Shown piece after piece: positions 16,925-26,876 of a stretch of 64,000 nucleotides of DNA. Within the stretch, counting starts at the first letter, position 1; each line of letters begins with the position of its first letter. Both the position numbers and the translations under genes were made by a program. The notes under the pieces are model-generated. The model was given only the letters and a program-made list of their open reading frames with translations, ran no database searches and was not told where the DNA came from. This stretch comes from Novosphingobium sp. Fuku2-ISO-50 (GTDB lineage: Bacteria; Pseudomonadota; Alphaproteobacteria; Sphingomonadales; Sphingomonadaceae): NCBI RefSeq assembly GCF_001519055.1, contig NZ_KQ954288.1:1-64000 (forward strand), in the 5' to 3' direction.

Positions 16925-18187
16925 TCAATGCCTGCCGAGCAACCGGTGCTTCATGCGGTGCAGACCCCACCACATGCCACCTGTCACCACCGGGACCAGA
17001 CCGCCGATCCACAGCGCCGCATCGATCCGGGGATTGGCATGTTCGGCCGCCTTGAGCATAGTGCCGATCAGGCCGATGCCGTAATAGCTCAGCGCCACCA
17101 CCGACAGCCCCTCGACCAGTTGTTGCAGGCGCAATTGCAGGCTTGATGAACGTTCCATCGATTCGAGCAGGCGCGCATTCTGGTTTTCGATCCGCGTCTC
17201 GATCCGCGTGCGCAACAAAGCGGCAAACCGGTCGGCGCGCTGCGACAGTTCGTCGACCCTCCGGACATGCGCCGAACACGTGCGCACCGCGGGCAAAAGG
17301 CGCCGCTGCGTAAAATCGGTCAGCGAGGGATAGCCCGCAATCGCGCGCGGCGCGCAATCGTCGAGCCGTTCCTCCACCAGCCGCGCATAGGCCTGGGTCG
17401 CGCTCATCCGAAACCCGCCGCGCGTCGACAGCGCCATCAGATCGAGCGACAGCGCCGAAACATGATCGAGCAGCATGTCGTCGGTTACATCGGGCCGCGC
17501 CACTTCATTCGCCAGTTCGCTGAGCGCCTGCTCGATCCCCCCGAGTTCGCCCCAGGCCGCTTGCGCCACCGGCAGCCCCATCAGCGCCAGATTGCGATAA
17601 TTGCCCAATTCCTGCAACCGCTGCACCAGCCGCGACAGATCCCCCGGCGCAAGGTCGGGCGCGGCAATCAGCAAATGGCCAAAGCCCCCCGCGCCAATGC
17701 GGAAATCCGACCAGATCCGGACCCGACCGATCGCCTGATCACCCAGGTGGCAACTGACCATGTCGCTGTCGACGAAGCCGATGGTCGGCAGCATCGCCTC
17801 GGCCTCGGCCTCGCTGCCGACAATCGCGATCCGCGTTGCGCGCAAGGTCTCGCCCGGAAACGCCGCCGCCCAGTCGAGCGCCGGATGCCTGTCGAAATCC
17901 GGCCCAATCGCGAGAGAATCGACAAACAGCGTCAACCCGCTGGCTTCGCTATGGGCTTCCCACACGAACGGCACACCGGCGATCACGCCCTGGCAATGGC
18001 GCGGATTATCCGAAGGTTCGAGCGTCGCAACCCCATTGCCCAACACCGCGCGCTCCGCGAGGCGCGTCGGTTCATCGACCAGTCGCAACACCTGAATCAC
18101 CACCATCGGCGCACGCAGCGCCGGCCAGCGACGCAAATGCATCTCGCCCACCACCTGCCGACGCAACGGATGTTCTCGGAAACCCAT
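16925..18187 (-). CDS. DUF3422 family membrane protein
   Basis: A 420-residue protein of the alphaproteobacterial DUF3422 family. The N-terminal motif MGFREHPLRRQVVGEMHLR is conserved. A coiled coil is likely around residues 320-370, and two hydrophobic segments near the C-terminus (VVALSYYGIGLIGTM and ALWIGGLVPVVTGGMWWG) should anchor it in the inner membrane. Function is unknown. I use the ATG at 18187, where the conserved motif starts, rather than 18319. Confidence 0.82.
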   Translation of the reverse strand: MGFREHPLRRQVVGEMHLRRWPALRAPMVVIQVLRLVDEPTRLAERAVLGNGVATLEPSDNPRHCQGVIAGVPFVWEAHSEASGLTLFVDSLAIGPDFDRHPALDWAAAFPGETLRATRIAIVGSEAEAEAMLPTIGFVDSDMVSCHLGDQAIGRVRIWSDFRIGAGGFGHLLIAAPDLAPGDLSRLVQRLQELGNYRNLALMGLPVAQAAWGELGGIEQALSELANEVARPDVTDDMLLDHVSALSLDLMALSTRGGFRMSATQAYARLVEERLDDCAPRAIAGYPSLTDFTQRRLLPAVRTCSAHVRRVDELSQRADRFAALLRTRIETRIENQNARLLESMERSSSLQLRLQQLVEGLSVVALSYYGIGLIGTMLKAAEHANPRIDAALWIGGLVPVVTGGMWWGLHRMKHRLLGRH

Positions 18188-18372
18188 TTCACACCCCCTC
18201 ACCGTGCCGCCAAACAAGGACACAAACCCGCGCCGCCCGCAATGGTGCTTTCGACCAGTATCAGCGAAAAACCGCACCGCCGCGGGCGAGGGGGCACTGT
18301 CGGCAGAGCGCCGTCGCAATATTGGCTCACCTCAGTTTGCGAGGACGCCACATTCCTGACCAACAACTGCGT

Positions 18373-20334
18373 TCAATCGAGCGCTGGCAGCCCACAACGC
18401 TTCAAGAAGCCGAATGTCCCGTCATAAAAACAGCCTGGCCGCGTCCAATCGTCTGCATCACCGTCTGGAACGACGATAATCATCCCTTGCCGCGCGCGCG
18501 TCAGGATCACGCGGTAGGCATTTTTCAAATAGAGCCGCCGATTCATTTCTCTCACTGACTGCCACTTACGACCTTTGAAAGCTTGGCAAACCCACTCATC
18601 GCCATTGTGATGGAAATCGCCATCCCAACACACGCCCATCCAATCGAGTTCCAGTCCCTGGACGTCGAATTCACTCGCAACTTCTTCCAGATAAAAGGAA
18701 GAGCGCACGTCCATAGCATCATTGAGAAACCAATTGGGTGGATCGATCGCGGCTTTGACGTAAACCCCGATCGGCCGAAGGCGCTGTGCGCCAGATGATG
18801 CGACTAAGCCAAAGCGCTCTGTGCCGCGCGCTTGTTGACGTAGCCACGCCCGCGCCACGCCCAGCTCCCGGGTCAGATAGATCGGGTAGGTTTCACGGAT
18901 CTGATCATACGCCGATCGTGCGGCATCGGGATCATTGTCTACGATGTAACCAACAAAATCGGACAAAGCTTCTGCGCGAAAGGAGCGCATCGACACCGCG
19001 AGGTGTAAATGCACATCTTGACGTACGCGCGATGAAGCCAGGAATTGGCGGACATCAGTCCCCGCACTATAATCCGGAAGCGTAATGCGCGGCGAAACAT
19101 GCACGGTCCAATGCGGAAAGCGGGCCTCAATGGCATGAATCCACTCTGAAATTCCAGCTTCGCCCGTGTTAATCTCTTGCCCGCCACCAACCAAGCAAAC
19201 GATCGCACACCAATCCGGATGCCGATCCATGACGCTGATGAGAAACTCGGGCTCTGACACATCAAAATCTGACTGTCCGCGCTTGCGCTGCATGAACGAA
19301 GACGCCTGCTCACGCGTCCACGCTCGCTGAGCTTCATCGAACACCACAACTTTTTCTGTAGGTACGTCGGCATTGCCAACGTAGTGATCACGAAAATGAT
19401 GGATGTTCTGGACAAAACTGCGCACGGCACGTTCTGCTTGGGCCTTTGAAACGCCTTCGCGGACAGCTTTATCGCGCGCCAGTGCTTCGCGCAGCACATC
19501 CACCAAAGGCCCATTGCCCGAAAGAAACACGGCATGTTCGTCCAAATGTTCTTCAGATCGCCGGGTAGCGATATTGAGTCCCGCTAACGTTTTTCCAGAG
19601 CCAGGAACGCCAGTGACAAAACAAATCGCCTTTTGCCCCAAGCTCCGCGCCTTGTCGATCACCGCGCTTACGCTGGCACTGGTCTCTTGCAGATTCTTCG
19701 CGCTGGCGTCGGAACGGGCAATATCGACAACACTATGCGTGCGATACAGCGTTTGAGCTGCCTCGATAATCGTGGGGGTTGGCTTGTACCCCGCATCCAA
19801 CCAACCCTGTTCGTCAATCGCCGCAAACGCTTGGCCCTCCAAAACATCGCGCACAAGGTGCTCAATGCCCGCTGCATTCGTCCGTAGCGGGGCTGCTACC
19901 ATGTCATCTGCGAATTCAAGTCGCTGACGCTCCGACGACAACGCATTCGTGGCGATCAAAACCGGCGCAATCGGCAATAAGTGGCTGCCTTCATGGAAAT
20001 TCTTGAGATCGAGCGCATAGTCCTCGACTTGAGCCAGAGCCTCGCGCCCATAGTCTTGCGCACCAACTTTGAACTCGAGAACAAAAACCACCCCGCCAAT
20101 CAGAGCGACCGCATCGGCGCGTTTACCCATGCGCGGAACGTAACACTCCAAAAGTAGCGTTCCAGCGAACGTCGACAATGCGTACTTCAAAATATTTATT
20201 TGCTCAGACCATGCAAAGCGTTGCTGTATATCAAGAGCATGATGGTGATGGCTAGTTAGAACGCCCAATATTCGATCATCATTATCGGCGCAAAACTGAG
20301 CGATGGGAGCTAGATAATATGCCTTCACACTCAT
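18373..20334 (-). CDS. DUF2075-type ATPase/helicase with N-terminal PD-(D/E)XK-like nuclease
   Basis: A 653-residue protein. Residues ~65-95 contain RADAVALIGG and VVFVLEFKVG, a D...ExK arrangement expected of PD-(D/E)XK nucleases. A P-loop VTGVPGSGKTLAG follows near residue 240, with KVVVFDEAQRAW as Walker B, and a C-terminal VILTRARQGMIIVV motif typical of SF1-like DUF2075 (Schlafen group 3) ATPases. It has no operon partner on its strand but is divergent, with a 176-bp gap, from the RecQ-PRTase/DprA pair. Its sequence appears less GC-rich than its neighbours, hinting at transfer. A nucleic-acid-targeting defence role is plausible but unproven. Confidence 0.8.
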   Translation of the reverse strand: MSVKAYYLAPIAQFCADNDDRILGVLTSHHHHALDIQQRFAWSEQINILKYALSTFAGTLLLECYVPRMGKRADAVALIGGVVFVLEFKVGAQDYGREALAQVEDYALDLKNFHEGSHLLPIAPVLIATNALSSERQRLEFADDMVAAPLRTNAAGIEHLVRDVLEGQAFAAIDEQGWLDAGYKPTPTIIEAAQTLYRTHSVVDIARSDASAKNLQETSASVSAVIDKARSLGQKAICFVTGVPGSGKTLAGLNIATRRSEEHLDEHAVFLSGNGPLVDVLREALARDKAVREGVSKAQAERAVRSFVQNIHHFRDHYVGNADVPTEKVVVFDEAQRAWTREQASSFMQRKRGQSDFDVSEPEFLISVMDRHPDWCAIVCLVGGGQEINTGEAGISEWIHAIEARFPHWTVHVSPRITLPDYSAGTDVRQFLASSRVRQDVHLHLAVSMRSFRAEALSDFVGYIVDNDPDAARSAYDQIRETYPIYLTRELGVARAWLRQQARGTERFGLVASSGAQRLRPIGVYVKAAIDPPNWFLNDAMDVRSSFYLEEVASEFDVQGLELDWMGVCWDGDFHHNGDEWVCQAFKGRKWQSVREMNRRLYLKNAYRVILTRARQGMIIVVPDGDADDWTRPGCFYDGTFGFLKRCGLPALD

Positions 20335-20510
20335 CGCTCACGTATCCCTGGCTTGACCGCAGCCAACGTCACCTTTGTCAGGCATGGGATGCAGGAAATT
20401 AGTCGATCCGGAAGAATACGTTAATCCGGTTATGAACTCTACCAGCAAGTTGCACTCCCGACAAACGCCTTACACAGAGTCGCGCTCGCTTTCGGAGCGC
20501 AGACGGCATA

Positions 20511-22601
20511 GTGAGCCCAGCGATGACCTATGATCCGCAACGCGCGCTGGAATTGCTTCGGATCGGCTCCGGTCGGGCCGATGCGACGTTTCGCGACGGG
20601 CAGGAAGACGCGATCCGGCATGTTGTCGAAGGGCGCGGGCGGCTGTTGGTCGTGCAAAAGACCGGGTGGGGCAAAAGTTTCGTCTATTTCATTGCCACGA
20701 AATTGCTGCGCAAGGCGGGCAGTGGCCCGGCGCTGTTGATTTCGCCGTTGCTGTCGCTGATGCGGAACCAGATTGCCGCAGCCGAACGCATGGGCGTTCG
20801 CGCCGCCACGATCAATTCGGACAATGTCGACGAATGGCGCGATGTCGAGGCCCGGCTGGCAAGCGGCGATATCGACATCCTGCTGATTTCGCCAGAGCGA
20901 CTGGCTAACGAGCGGTTCCGCGCGCATGTTCTGGCCGGGATGGCCGCGCGCATCGCCATGCTGGTCATCGACGAGGCGCATTGCATTTCCGACTGGGGCC
21001 ACGATTTTCGCCCGCATTACCGCCTGCTCGAACGGATCGTCAAAACGCTTCCGCCCAATTTGCGCCTGCTCGCCACGACAGCGACCGCGAATGACCGCGT
21101 GATGGGCGATCTTGCCGATGTGCTCGGGCCAAACCTTGCCGTTTCACGCGGCGACCTGAACCGGGCCTCGCTTTCGCTGCAGACGATCCGCCTGCCGAGC
21201 CAGGCCGAGCGTCTTGCCTGGCTGGCCGAACGCCTGGCCACGCTGCCGGGGCACGGGATCATCTATACGTTGACCGTGCGCGATGCCCATCTGGTCGCCG
21301 ACTGGCTCAAGACCCGGGGCTTTGCCGTCGAGGCCTATACCGGACAATCGGGCGCACTTCGCGAAGACCTCGAAGACGCGCTGATCGCCAATCGGGTCAA
21401 GGCGCTGGTGGCCACGACCGCGCTGGGCATGGGCTATGACAAGCCCGATCTGGCCTTTGTCATCCATTACCAGATGCCGGGCTCGGTGGTCGCCTATTAC
21501 CAGCAAGTCGGACGCGCCGGGCGCGCGCTGCCTGCAGCCTATGGCGTGCTGCTCAGCGGTCAGGAAGAAGCGGACATCAACGCCTGGTTCATCCGCAGCG
21601 CCTTTCCCACGCGCGCCGAAGTCGCCGAAGTGCTGCACGCGCTTGAGCAAGCGGACAATGGTCTGTCGATCCCCGAACTGCTTGGCCGCGTCAATCTGAG
21701 CATGGGGCGCATCGACAAGACGATCGCCCTGCTTGCGCTCGAATCGCCCGCGCCGATCGCCAAGCAGGGCACCCGGTGGCAATTGACCGCAGCCGAACTG
21801 AGCGACGGATTCTGGGCGCGCGCCGAACGGCTGACGCAATTGCGGCATGATGAAAACCGGCAGATGCAGGACTATGTCGCCCTGGCCTTTGGCGAACACA
21901 TGGGCTTTCTGATCCGCGCGCTCGATGGCGATCCCGGCCTGGTCACCGCGCCGACGCTCCCGCCGCTGCCGACCGCGATCAGCGCCGCCATCACGCAGGA
22001 TGCCATCGCCTTTTTGCGCCGGACCAGCCTGCCGGTCGAGCCGCGCAAGAAATGGCCGGTCGGCGGCATGCCGCAATACCGCATCAACGGAGCGATTGCC
22101 GCAGGGCGACAGGCGATGCCGGGAAAAGCCCTGTGCTTTTGGGGCGATGCCGGTTGGGGCAGCCTTGTCCGCCAAGGCAAAATTCATGACGCCCGGTTTG
22201 CCGATGATCTGGTTCAGGCCTGTGCGACGATGATCCGCGAATGGAACCCCCAGCCCCGGCCAAGCTGGGTGACCTGCGTTCCATCGCTGCGCCATCCCGT
22301 CCTCGTTCCCGATTTTGCCGCGCGGCTGGCGGCGGCACTGGGCCTGCCGTTTCATCCGGCCATCGTCAGGACCGATCCCAGGCCCGAACAGAAGACCATG
22401 GCCAACAGCACGCAACAGGCGCGCAACCTCGACGGTTCGCTCGCGCTCGCAGGGCCTCCGCTGCCGGGCGGGCCGGTCATCCTGATCGACGATCTGGTCG
22501 ATTCCCGCTGGACTTTGACCGTCGCCGCCTGGCTGTTGCGTCAGGGCGGCAGCGGCGCGGTCTGGCCCGTGGCGCTCGCGCAGACGGGACATGATCAATG
22601 A
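20511..22601 (+). CDS. RecQ-family DNA helicase fused to a phosphoribosyltransferase-like domain
   Basis: A 696-residue protein. Residues ~10-330 are a RecQ helicase core: [12 protein letters not shown] (motif 0), [11 protein letters not shown] (Walker A), [16 protein letters not shown] (DEAH box and the RecQ aromatic loop), TATANDRV, and QVGRAGRAL. There is no obvious RQC or HRDC domain. Residues ~510-696 are instead ComF/phosphoribosyltransferase-like, with a PRPP-loop-like [13 protein letters not shown]. The GTG at 20511 is listed; an ATG at 20523 is equally possible. The stop overlaps the dprA-like start (ATGA), indicating a two-gene unit. PRTase plus DprA partners are known in the ShosTA antiphage system. 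Confidence 0.85.
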   Translation: MSPAMTYDPQRALELLRIGSGRADATFRDGQEDAIRHVVEGRGRLLVVQKTGWGKSFVYFIATKLLRKAGSGPALLISPLLSLMRNQIAAAERMGVRAATINSDNVDEWRDVEARLASGDIDILLISPERLANERFRAHVLAGMAARIAMLVIDEAHCISDWGHDFRPHYRLLERIVKTLPPNLRLLATTATANDRVMGDLADVLGPNLAVSRGDLNRASLSLQTIRLPSQAERLAWLAERLATLPGHGIIYTLTVRDAHLVADWLKTRGFAVEAYTGQSGALREDLEDALIANRVKALVATTALGMGYDKPDLAFVIHYQMPGSVVAYYQQVGRAGRALPAAYGVLLSGQEEADINAWFIRSAFPTRAEVAEVLHALEQADNGLSIPELLGRVNLSMGRIDKTIALLALESPAPIAKQGTRWQLTAAELSDGFWARAERLTQLRHDENRQMQDYVALAFGEHMGFLIRALDGDPGLVTAPTLPPLPTAISAAITQDAIAFLRRTSLPVEPRKKWPVGGMPQYRINGAIAAGRQAMPGKALCFWGDAGWGSLVRQGKIHDARFADDLVQACATMIREWNPQPRPSWVTCVPSLRHPVLVPDFAARLAAALGLPFHPAIVRTDPRPEQKTMANSTQQARNLDGSLALAGPPLPGGPVILIDDLVDSRWTLTVAAWLLRQGGSGAVWPVALAQTGHDQ

Positions 22602-23593
22602 CCGGCGCATTGTCCCCCAATACCCAGGCCATCCTGCTGCTCACCGCCCCGCTGATGCTTGGGCGCAGCAAATCGTCATCGGACCTGCTGACACCCGGAG
22701 AATACAATCGCCTCGCCCGTCATTTGCGCGATCTGCAACGCCAGCCCGCGGACCTCATCGCGCCCGACGCGGCGGACCTGCTGCGGGCCTGCCGTGCGGT
22801 GATCGACGAAGCGCGCCTGCGACGCCTTTTGGAGCGCGGCTTTCTGCTCGGGCAGGTTGTCGAGCATTGGCAAGCCCGCGCCATCTGGGTGATCAGCCGC
22901 GCCGATCCGGAATATCCCCGGCGGCTGAAAGCGCGTCTGCGCGAGGATGCCCCGACCATCCTCTATGGCTGCGGCAACAAGGCGCTGATCGAAACGGGCG
23001 GGCTGGCCGTGGTCGGATCGCGCCATGTGGACGAGGCCTTGATCGGCTATACGACGGCGGTCGGCGGGCTGGCGGCGGGCGCCGAGCGGACGATCGTTTC
23101 GGGGGGGGCCAAAGGGATCGATCAGGCCGCGATGCACGGCGCGCTCGAAGCCGGTGGCAGGGCGCTTGGCATTCTGGCCGACAGTCTGGAAAAAACGGCC
23201 ATGAACCGCGCCTGTCGCGGCCCCTTGCGCGAAGGGCGCCTGCTGCTGCTGTCACCTTATGACCCGAGCGCCGGATTCGCCGTCGGCAACGCCATGCAGC
23301 GCAACAAGCTGATCTATGCGCTGGCCGATGCAGCGCTGGTGATCAGTGCCGATCCGAACAAGGGCGGCACCTGGGCCGGCGCCGTGGAGCAGCTTGACAC
23401 GTTGCGGTTCGTGCCCGTCTTTGCGCGCTCGACGGGTGCGCCATCGCCCGGCCTCGACGCCTTGTGCGGCAAAGGCGCAATGGCCTGGCCAGACCCGCAA
23501 GACAGCGACGCGCTAAACGCGGTTTTCGCCGTGACACAGCCCGCGCCCGCATCGTCGGGCCAGACCGATCTGCCGCTCCTTTTCCGCGACTGA
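22598..23593 (+). CDS. DprA/Smf-like Rossmann-fold protein
   Basis: A 331-residue DprA-family protein. The Rossmann core is visible as [58 protein letters not shown] and [12 protein letters not shown]. This differs from housekeeping DprA (which has NRIIAGLS and SGSLITA at the matching places) and is closer to the KGGTW-type paralogues found in accessory loci. An N-terminal helical region of ~110 residues replaces the usual SAM domain. It is translationally coupled to the RecQ-PRTase gene, suggesting the two proteins act together on DNA or nucleotides. Confidence 0.85.
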   Translation: MTGALSPNTQAILLLTAPLMLGRSKSSSDLLTPGEYNRLARHLRDLQRQPADLIAPDAADLLRACRAVIDEARLRRLLERGFLLGQVVEHWQARAIWVISRADPEYPRRLKARLREDAPTILYGCGNKALIETGGLAVVGSRHVDEALIGYTTAVGGLAAGAERTIVSGGAKGIDQAAMHGALEAGGRALGILADSLEKTAMNRACRGPLREGRLLLLSPYDPSAGFAVGNAMQRNKLIYALADAALVISADPNKGGTWAGAVEQLDTLRFVPVFARSTGAPSPGLDALCGKGAMAWPDPQDSDALNAVFAVTQPAPASSGQTDLPLLFRD

Positions 23594-23619
23594 CTCTGTT
23601 CAGCGCAGCTTGGCCCCGT

Positions 23620-23799
23620 TCAGCGCAGCTTCGCTATGCCCAATTGATCGGCCTTGGCACGGTCTTTGACGGATTCCTCACTGCGCGTCAGGGCCTTGGC
23701 AATCGCCTTGAGCGCCATGCCCTTCTTCGCCAAAGCATGCAGCTTCTGGATCTCGTCGGCAGTCCAGGGCTGCCGATGTCTTTCGAACGGTTTGGTCAT
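23620..23799 (-). CDS. small SANT/Myb-like DNA-binding protein, 59 aa
   Basis: A 59-residue protein starting MTKPFERHRQPWTADEIQKL and continuing HALAKKGMALKAIAKALTRS then EESVKDRAKADQL. The pattern W-T-x(3)-[IL]-x(2)-L with a following helix-turn-helix (LKAIAKALTRSEESV) is typical of tiny SANT/Myb-like proteins in alphaproteobacteria. It probably binds DNA; targets are unknown. It is convergent with the dprA-like gene (26-bp gap). A 14-bp direct repeat, GTTCAGCGCAGCTT, brackets its 3' end at 23599 and 23619. Confidence 0.7.
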   Translation of the reverse strand: MTKPFERHRQPWTADEIQKLHALAKKGMALKAIAKALTRSEESVKDRAKADQLGIAKLR

Positions 23800-23983
23800 C
23801 GCCGGAACCTAGCCCACGTGGGGGATCTTTTCCAGCGCAGCCATGGGCATTCCGACAGGGAGCTTGCCGCGCAGTGCAAAAGTTCACCTGGCATCACGGG
23901 CAACTTGGTGCCAGGTAAAACCTCGTGAATCAGCAACGCCACCCCCGCCTTCAGAGCCAACGCGCCGCAACGCGCCTGTCGCC

Positions 23984-24682
23984 ATGCTCACAAATCTGAG
24001 TTTTGCAGGTGGGTTCGTCATGGGCCTGGTCAGCAGCCTGCATTGCATCGGCATGTGCGGCGGCATCTCGACCGCCATCGTCCTGTCGCTGGATCCGGAC
24101 AAGGGCCTGGCGCGCCGGATCGAATTGACAGCCAGTGCCCAGGCCGGTCGGGTGTTGTCCTATACGCTGGCCGGTTGCCTGGTCGGCGCGCTGGGGGCGG
24201 GCGCGCTGGGGCATCTCGATCACCCGTTGCTGTACCGCGTGTTGCGATCGGCGGCGGCGCTGGCGCTGGGCTGGATGGGCCTGTCGATGACCGGGCTGGC
24301 GCCGCGCATCCGGCCGCTCGACAACGCCTTCCTCGCCATTTCGGAAAACATGGGCAAGCTGCAGCGCCGATTGCCCTTCGGATCGCGGTCGGCGGCCTTG
24401 CTGTCGGGCATGGCGTGGGGATTCGTGCCTTGCGGCATGGTCTATGGCGCGCTGTTTTTTGCGATGGCAACCGGCTCGCCCCTCGCCGCCGCCCGGCTCA
24501 TGGCGGGATTCGGCCTTGGCACGGTCCCCCTGCTCGCCGTCGGGACCATCGCCGCCGGATCGCTGCGCCCCCTGGCCCGGCATCCGGGCATCCAGATCGC
24601 CGCCGGCCTCCTGCTGGTGGCCCTTGCCGCATCGACAGCGATGATTCGGCCCGAAACCATCGCCGCGATGTGCGGTATTTGA
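23984..24682 (+). CDS. sulfite exporter TauE/SafE-like (DsbD-type) membrane protein
   Basis: A 232-residue polytopic membrane protein with about six segments. The first helix ends SSLHCIGMCGGIST and a later one has GFVPCGMVYGALFF; these paired Cys/Met motifs mark the urease-accessory/DsbD_2-like TauE/SafE subgroup, often linked to copper handling and cytochrome oxidase assembly. The ATG at 23984 is chosen because the first helix begins there; upstream in-frame sequence lacks membrane character. No cco or copper genes are adjacent, so the cargo cannot be assigned. Confidence 0.8.
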   Translation: MLTNLSFAGGFVMGLVSSLHCIGMCGGISTAIVLSLDPDKGLARRIELTASAQAGRVLSYTLAGCLVGALGAGALGHLDHPLLYRVLRSAAALALGWMGLSMTGLAPRIRPLDNAFLAISENMGKLQRRLPFGSRSAALLSGMAWGFVPCGMVYGALFFAMATGSPLAAARLMAGFGLGTVPLLAVGTIAAGSLRPLARHPGIQIAAGLLLVALAASTAMIRPETIAAMCGI

Positions 24683-24839
24683 TGCATGCACCTTCAGGCG
24701 GCGGGCGATTGACACTAGCCCAGCGCCCTGCGGTTGATATCACCAGGATATTGCCGGGTGTCCGGGCTATCGGTGCGTGGATTTTCGCGCGCTTTGCCGC
24801 TAGCGGTGTCTGTTCCTCTATCCAGGGAAGTTTCAAGCG

Positions 24840-25115
24840 ATGAACAACAATGACCTTGCCGATACCATTGCGGCCGCACACGGGCTGACCAAGGCCGATG
24901 CGCGCAAGCTCGTCGACAGCGTGTTTGCCGAGATTGCCGAAGCAGCAGCCAAAGGCGATGAAATCAGCCTGAACGGCTTCGGCAAGTTCAAGGTGAAGGC
25001 GACCGAGGCCCGCGAAGGTCGCAATCCGTCGACCGGGGCGACCATCCAGATTGCGGCTTCGAAGAAGCTGACATTCGCGCCCGCCAAGGCCGTGAAGGAC
25101 AAATTGAACGGCTAA
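24840..25115 (+). CDS. hup: HU-family DNA-binding protein
   Basis: A 91-residue nucleoid protein. It has the HU dimerisation helices (MNNNDLADTIAAAHGLTKAD), the GFGKFKVK turn, and the conserved GRNPSTGATIQIAASK arm that inserts into the DNA minor groove. It bends DNA and organises the nucleoid. It is a single-gene unit followed by a strong terminator. Confidence 0.95.
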   Translation: MNNNDLADTIAAAHGLTKADARKLVDSVFAEIAEAAAKGDEISLNGFGKFKVKATEAREGRNPSTGATIQIAASKKLTFAPAKAVKDKLNG

Positions 25116-25120
25116 TCCGA

Positions 25121-25153
25121 CAGAAGCGCCCTGCCTGCTGCAGGGCGCTTCTG
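25121..25153 (+). terminator. strong hairpin after the HU gene
   Basis: A perfect 14-bp stem, CAGAAGCGCCCTGC with its complement, and a 5-nt loop start 6 bp after the HU stop codon. No long T-run follows. Confidence 0.65.
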
Positions 25154-25163
25154 GACCAGGGCC

Positions 25164-25298
25164 TTTGCCAGCACGCTGCGCGACGCCGAAGTCCGCATCG
25201 GTATGGATGGCCAAGAGCGCTGGATGGACGCCATCTTCATCGAGCGCCTCTGGCGATCCCCGAAGTACGATTGCGCCTGTCTCCCTGCCTTCGAGACC
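25164..25298 (+). pseudogene. remnant of an IS3-family transposase (orfB C-terminal part)
   Basis: One frame reads FASTLRDAEVRIGMDGQERW and then MDAIFIERLWRSPKYD, which matches the conserved DGKGRWMDN-FIERLWRSLKYE block of IS3-family (IS407-like) integrase cores. Nothing upstream or downstream continues the enzyme, so this is a fossil insertion. It begins 10 bp after the HU terminator, which may have been the target site. Confidence 0.7.
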
Positions 25299-25327
25299 GG
25301 ATCGGGCAATCAGAAGGCGGGACCGCC

Positions 25328-25999
25328 TCATTCCCCATCGGGAGATGCCGGCAAATCGCGTCCATGCGCGACCGGCAGATGCCATCCCCGGCGGATCGCC
25401 ATCACCCGCAGACCAAAGCAGACCAGTCCTCCCGCAAGTGCGATGATGACGACGGGAAGGTGCAGCCGGCTGCCGCCCACCACGACCGCCGCGCCGGCCA
25501 GAGCCGCAACCGCATAAAGATCCGAACGAAGCACGGCCGGAACTTCAGCGAGAAGCACGTCGCGCGCAACACCGCCGCCAATGCCGGTCAACATCCCCAG
25601 CAGCGCAGCCATGACCGGGCTCAAGCCATATGACATCGCCTTCTCCGTCCCCGCGACGGCGAACAGGGCCAAGCCTGCAGCATCGAGCATGCGAACCGGA
25701 TTGCGCAATTTCTCGATCACCGACGACCAGAAGAAACACAGCACACCCGCCGATATCGATACCGCAAGATAGCGCCAATCCTTCAGCGCGGCGGGCGGCA
25801 CGGCGCCGATCAGCAAATCGCGCGTGATCCCGCCAAAAGTGGCGGCCGCAAAGGACAGGACAAGAATACCGAAGATATCGAGCCGCCGCCTCACACCGGC
25901 CATCGCCCCGCTGAGCGCAAAGGCGAATGTGCCCCCAAGGTCCAGGGCGGTAACCAACGTTCCCAATAGCTCACGCGCAGCCGGGGCCTCAATCGTCAT
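25328..25999 (-). CDS. trimeric intracellular cation channel (TRIC/UPF0126) family protein
   Basis: A 223-residue membrane protein with seven hydrophobic segments arranged as an internal repeat. The repeat signatures are ALSGAMAGVRRRLDIFG with FGGITRDLL, and MLTGIGGGVARDVLL in the second half. Prokaryotic TRIC homologues form K+-permeable trimers in the inner membrane. I use the ATG at 25999; an upstream TTG would add five residues. The IS3 fossil lies just past its 3' end. Confidence 0.87.
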   Translation of the reverse strand: MTIEAPAARELLGTLVTALDLGGTFAFALSGAMAGVRRRLDIFGILVLSFAAATFGGITRDLLIGAVPPAALKDWRYLAVSISAGVLCFFWSSVIEKLRNPVRMLDAAGLALFAVAGTEKAMSYGLSPVMAALLGMLTGIGGGVARDVLLAEVPAVLRSDLYAVAALAGAAVVVGGSRLHLPVVIIALAGGLVCFGLRVMAIRRGWHLPVAHGRDLPASPDGE

Positions 26000-26137
26000 C
26001 GGAAGAAAGTCCAAAACGCGTCATGCGGCCGCGTTCCATGCCGGCGACCGTTGCGTAACAGGCCCGCGACGCCGGTTTTGCCGATGCCGCGTCAAGAGGC
26101 CAGCCTGAGAAATGCTCATGGAACATGCCCCTGCTGT

Positions 26138-26714
26138 TTACGCGTCCTTCGGCAGAGTCGATACCACTCTGGCGACGAACGTGTGAAACGCCTCCATATA
26201 ATGCCGCAGAAACGTTTCGGTCGAGGCGACGGTGACCTCGCCCGCGTCGTTGATCAGGCCAGGCGTGAAGTGGATATAGGCCTCGGGCGCGTTCATCTGG
26301 GGTGAGTTGCAAAAGCCAAGTACGCTGCGCAGGCTCTGCTGCGCAACTGCGGTGCCGATCGCACCGGGCGACGCGCCGATAACGGCCGACGGCTTGTTGG
26401 CGAAGCTGTTGGTGCCATAAGGCCGACTCGCCCAGTCGATCGCGTTTTTCAGCCCGCCGGGAATGGAGCGATTATATTCGGGTGTGACGAACAGCAGTGC
26501 ATCGACAGCCTTGAGCGCATCTTTGAATGCCCTTGCCGACTGCGGAAAATCGGCGTCGTAATCAATCATAGCTGTAGAGCGGCAACTCCGCGAACGATAT
26601 TTCAGAGAACGTGAGGTTTTCGGGGGCCAGTCGAATGAGCGCCCCGGCAAGCTTGCGATTGATCGATTCCCGCGCGAGGCTGCCGATGAGGTAGCCGACC
26701 TTATAGTGCTTCAT
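26138..26714 (-). pseudogene. NAD(P)H-dependent FMN reductase, frameshifted
   Basis: Two overlapping frames together make one SsuE/ChrR-type flavodoxin-fold reductase. The first (from 26714) starts MKHYKVGYLIGSLARESINR and runs to LPLYSYD; the second resumes at DYDADFPQSARAFKDAL and contains LLFVTPEYNRSIPGGLKNA, the flavin-binding block, to the end at 26138. The break is at a tandem 4-bp duplication (AATCAATC, 26560-26567). Removing one copy restores the expected LPLYSYDYDADFP. Unless it is a sequencing error, the gene is inactive. Confidence 0.75.
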
Positions 26715-26876
26715 GTCATGACTTTCCGTGTGTGGGACCAAGGGGAAGCAGTCGCAAGGTATCACCGATCCGCAGCCGTTTCTGCCTGATTATCCGTCTG
26801 ATACCAAGGTGCGATGATCCGGCCAGCCATCCCTCTCGTCCCGCGTCGGCGCGTCGATCCCGAACACGGGATGACG

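Noticed and set aside
20439..21017. Minus-strand frame opposite the RecQ start
   Set aside because: Antisense to the helicase motifs and without recognisable features.
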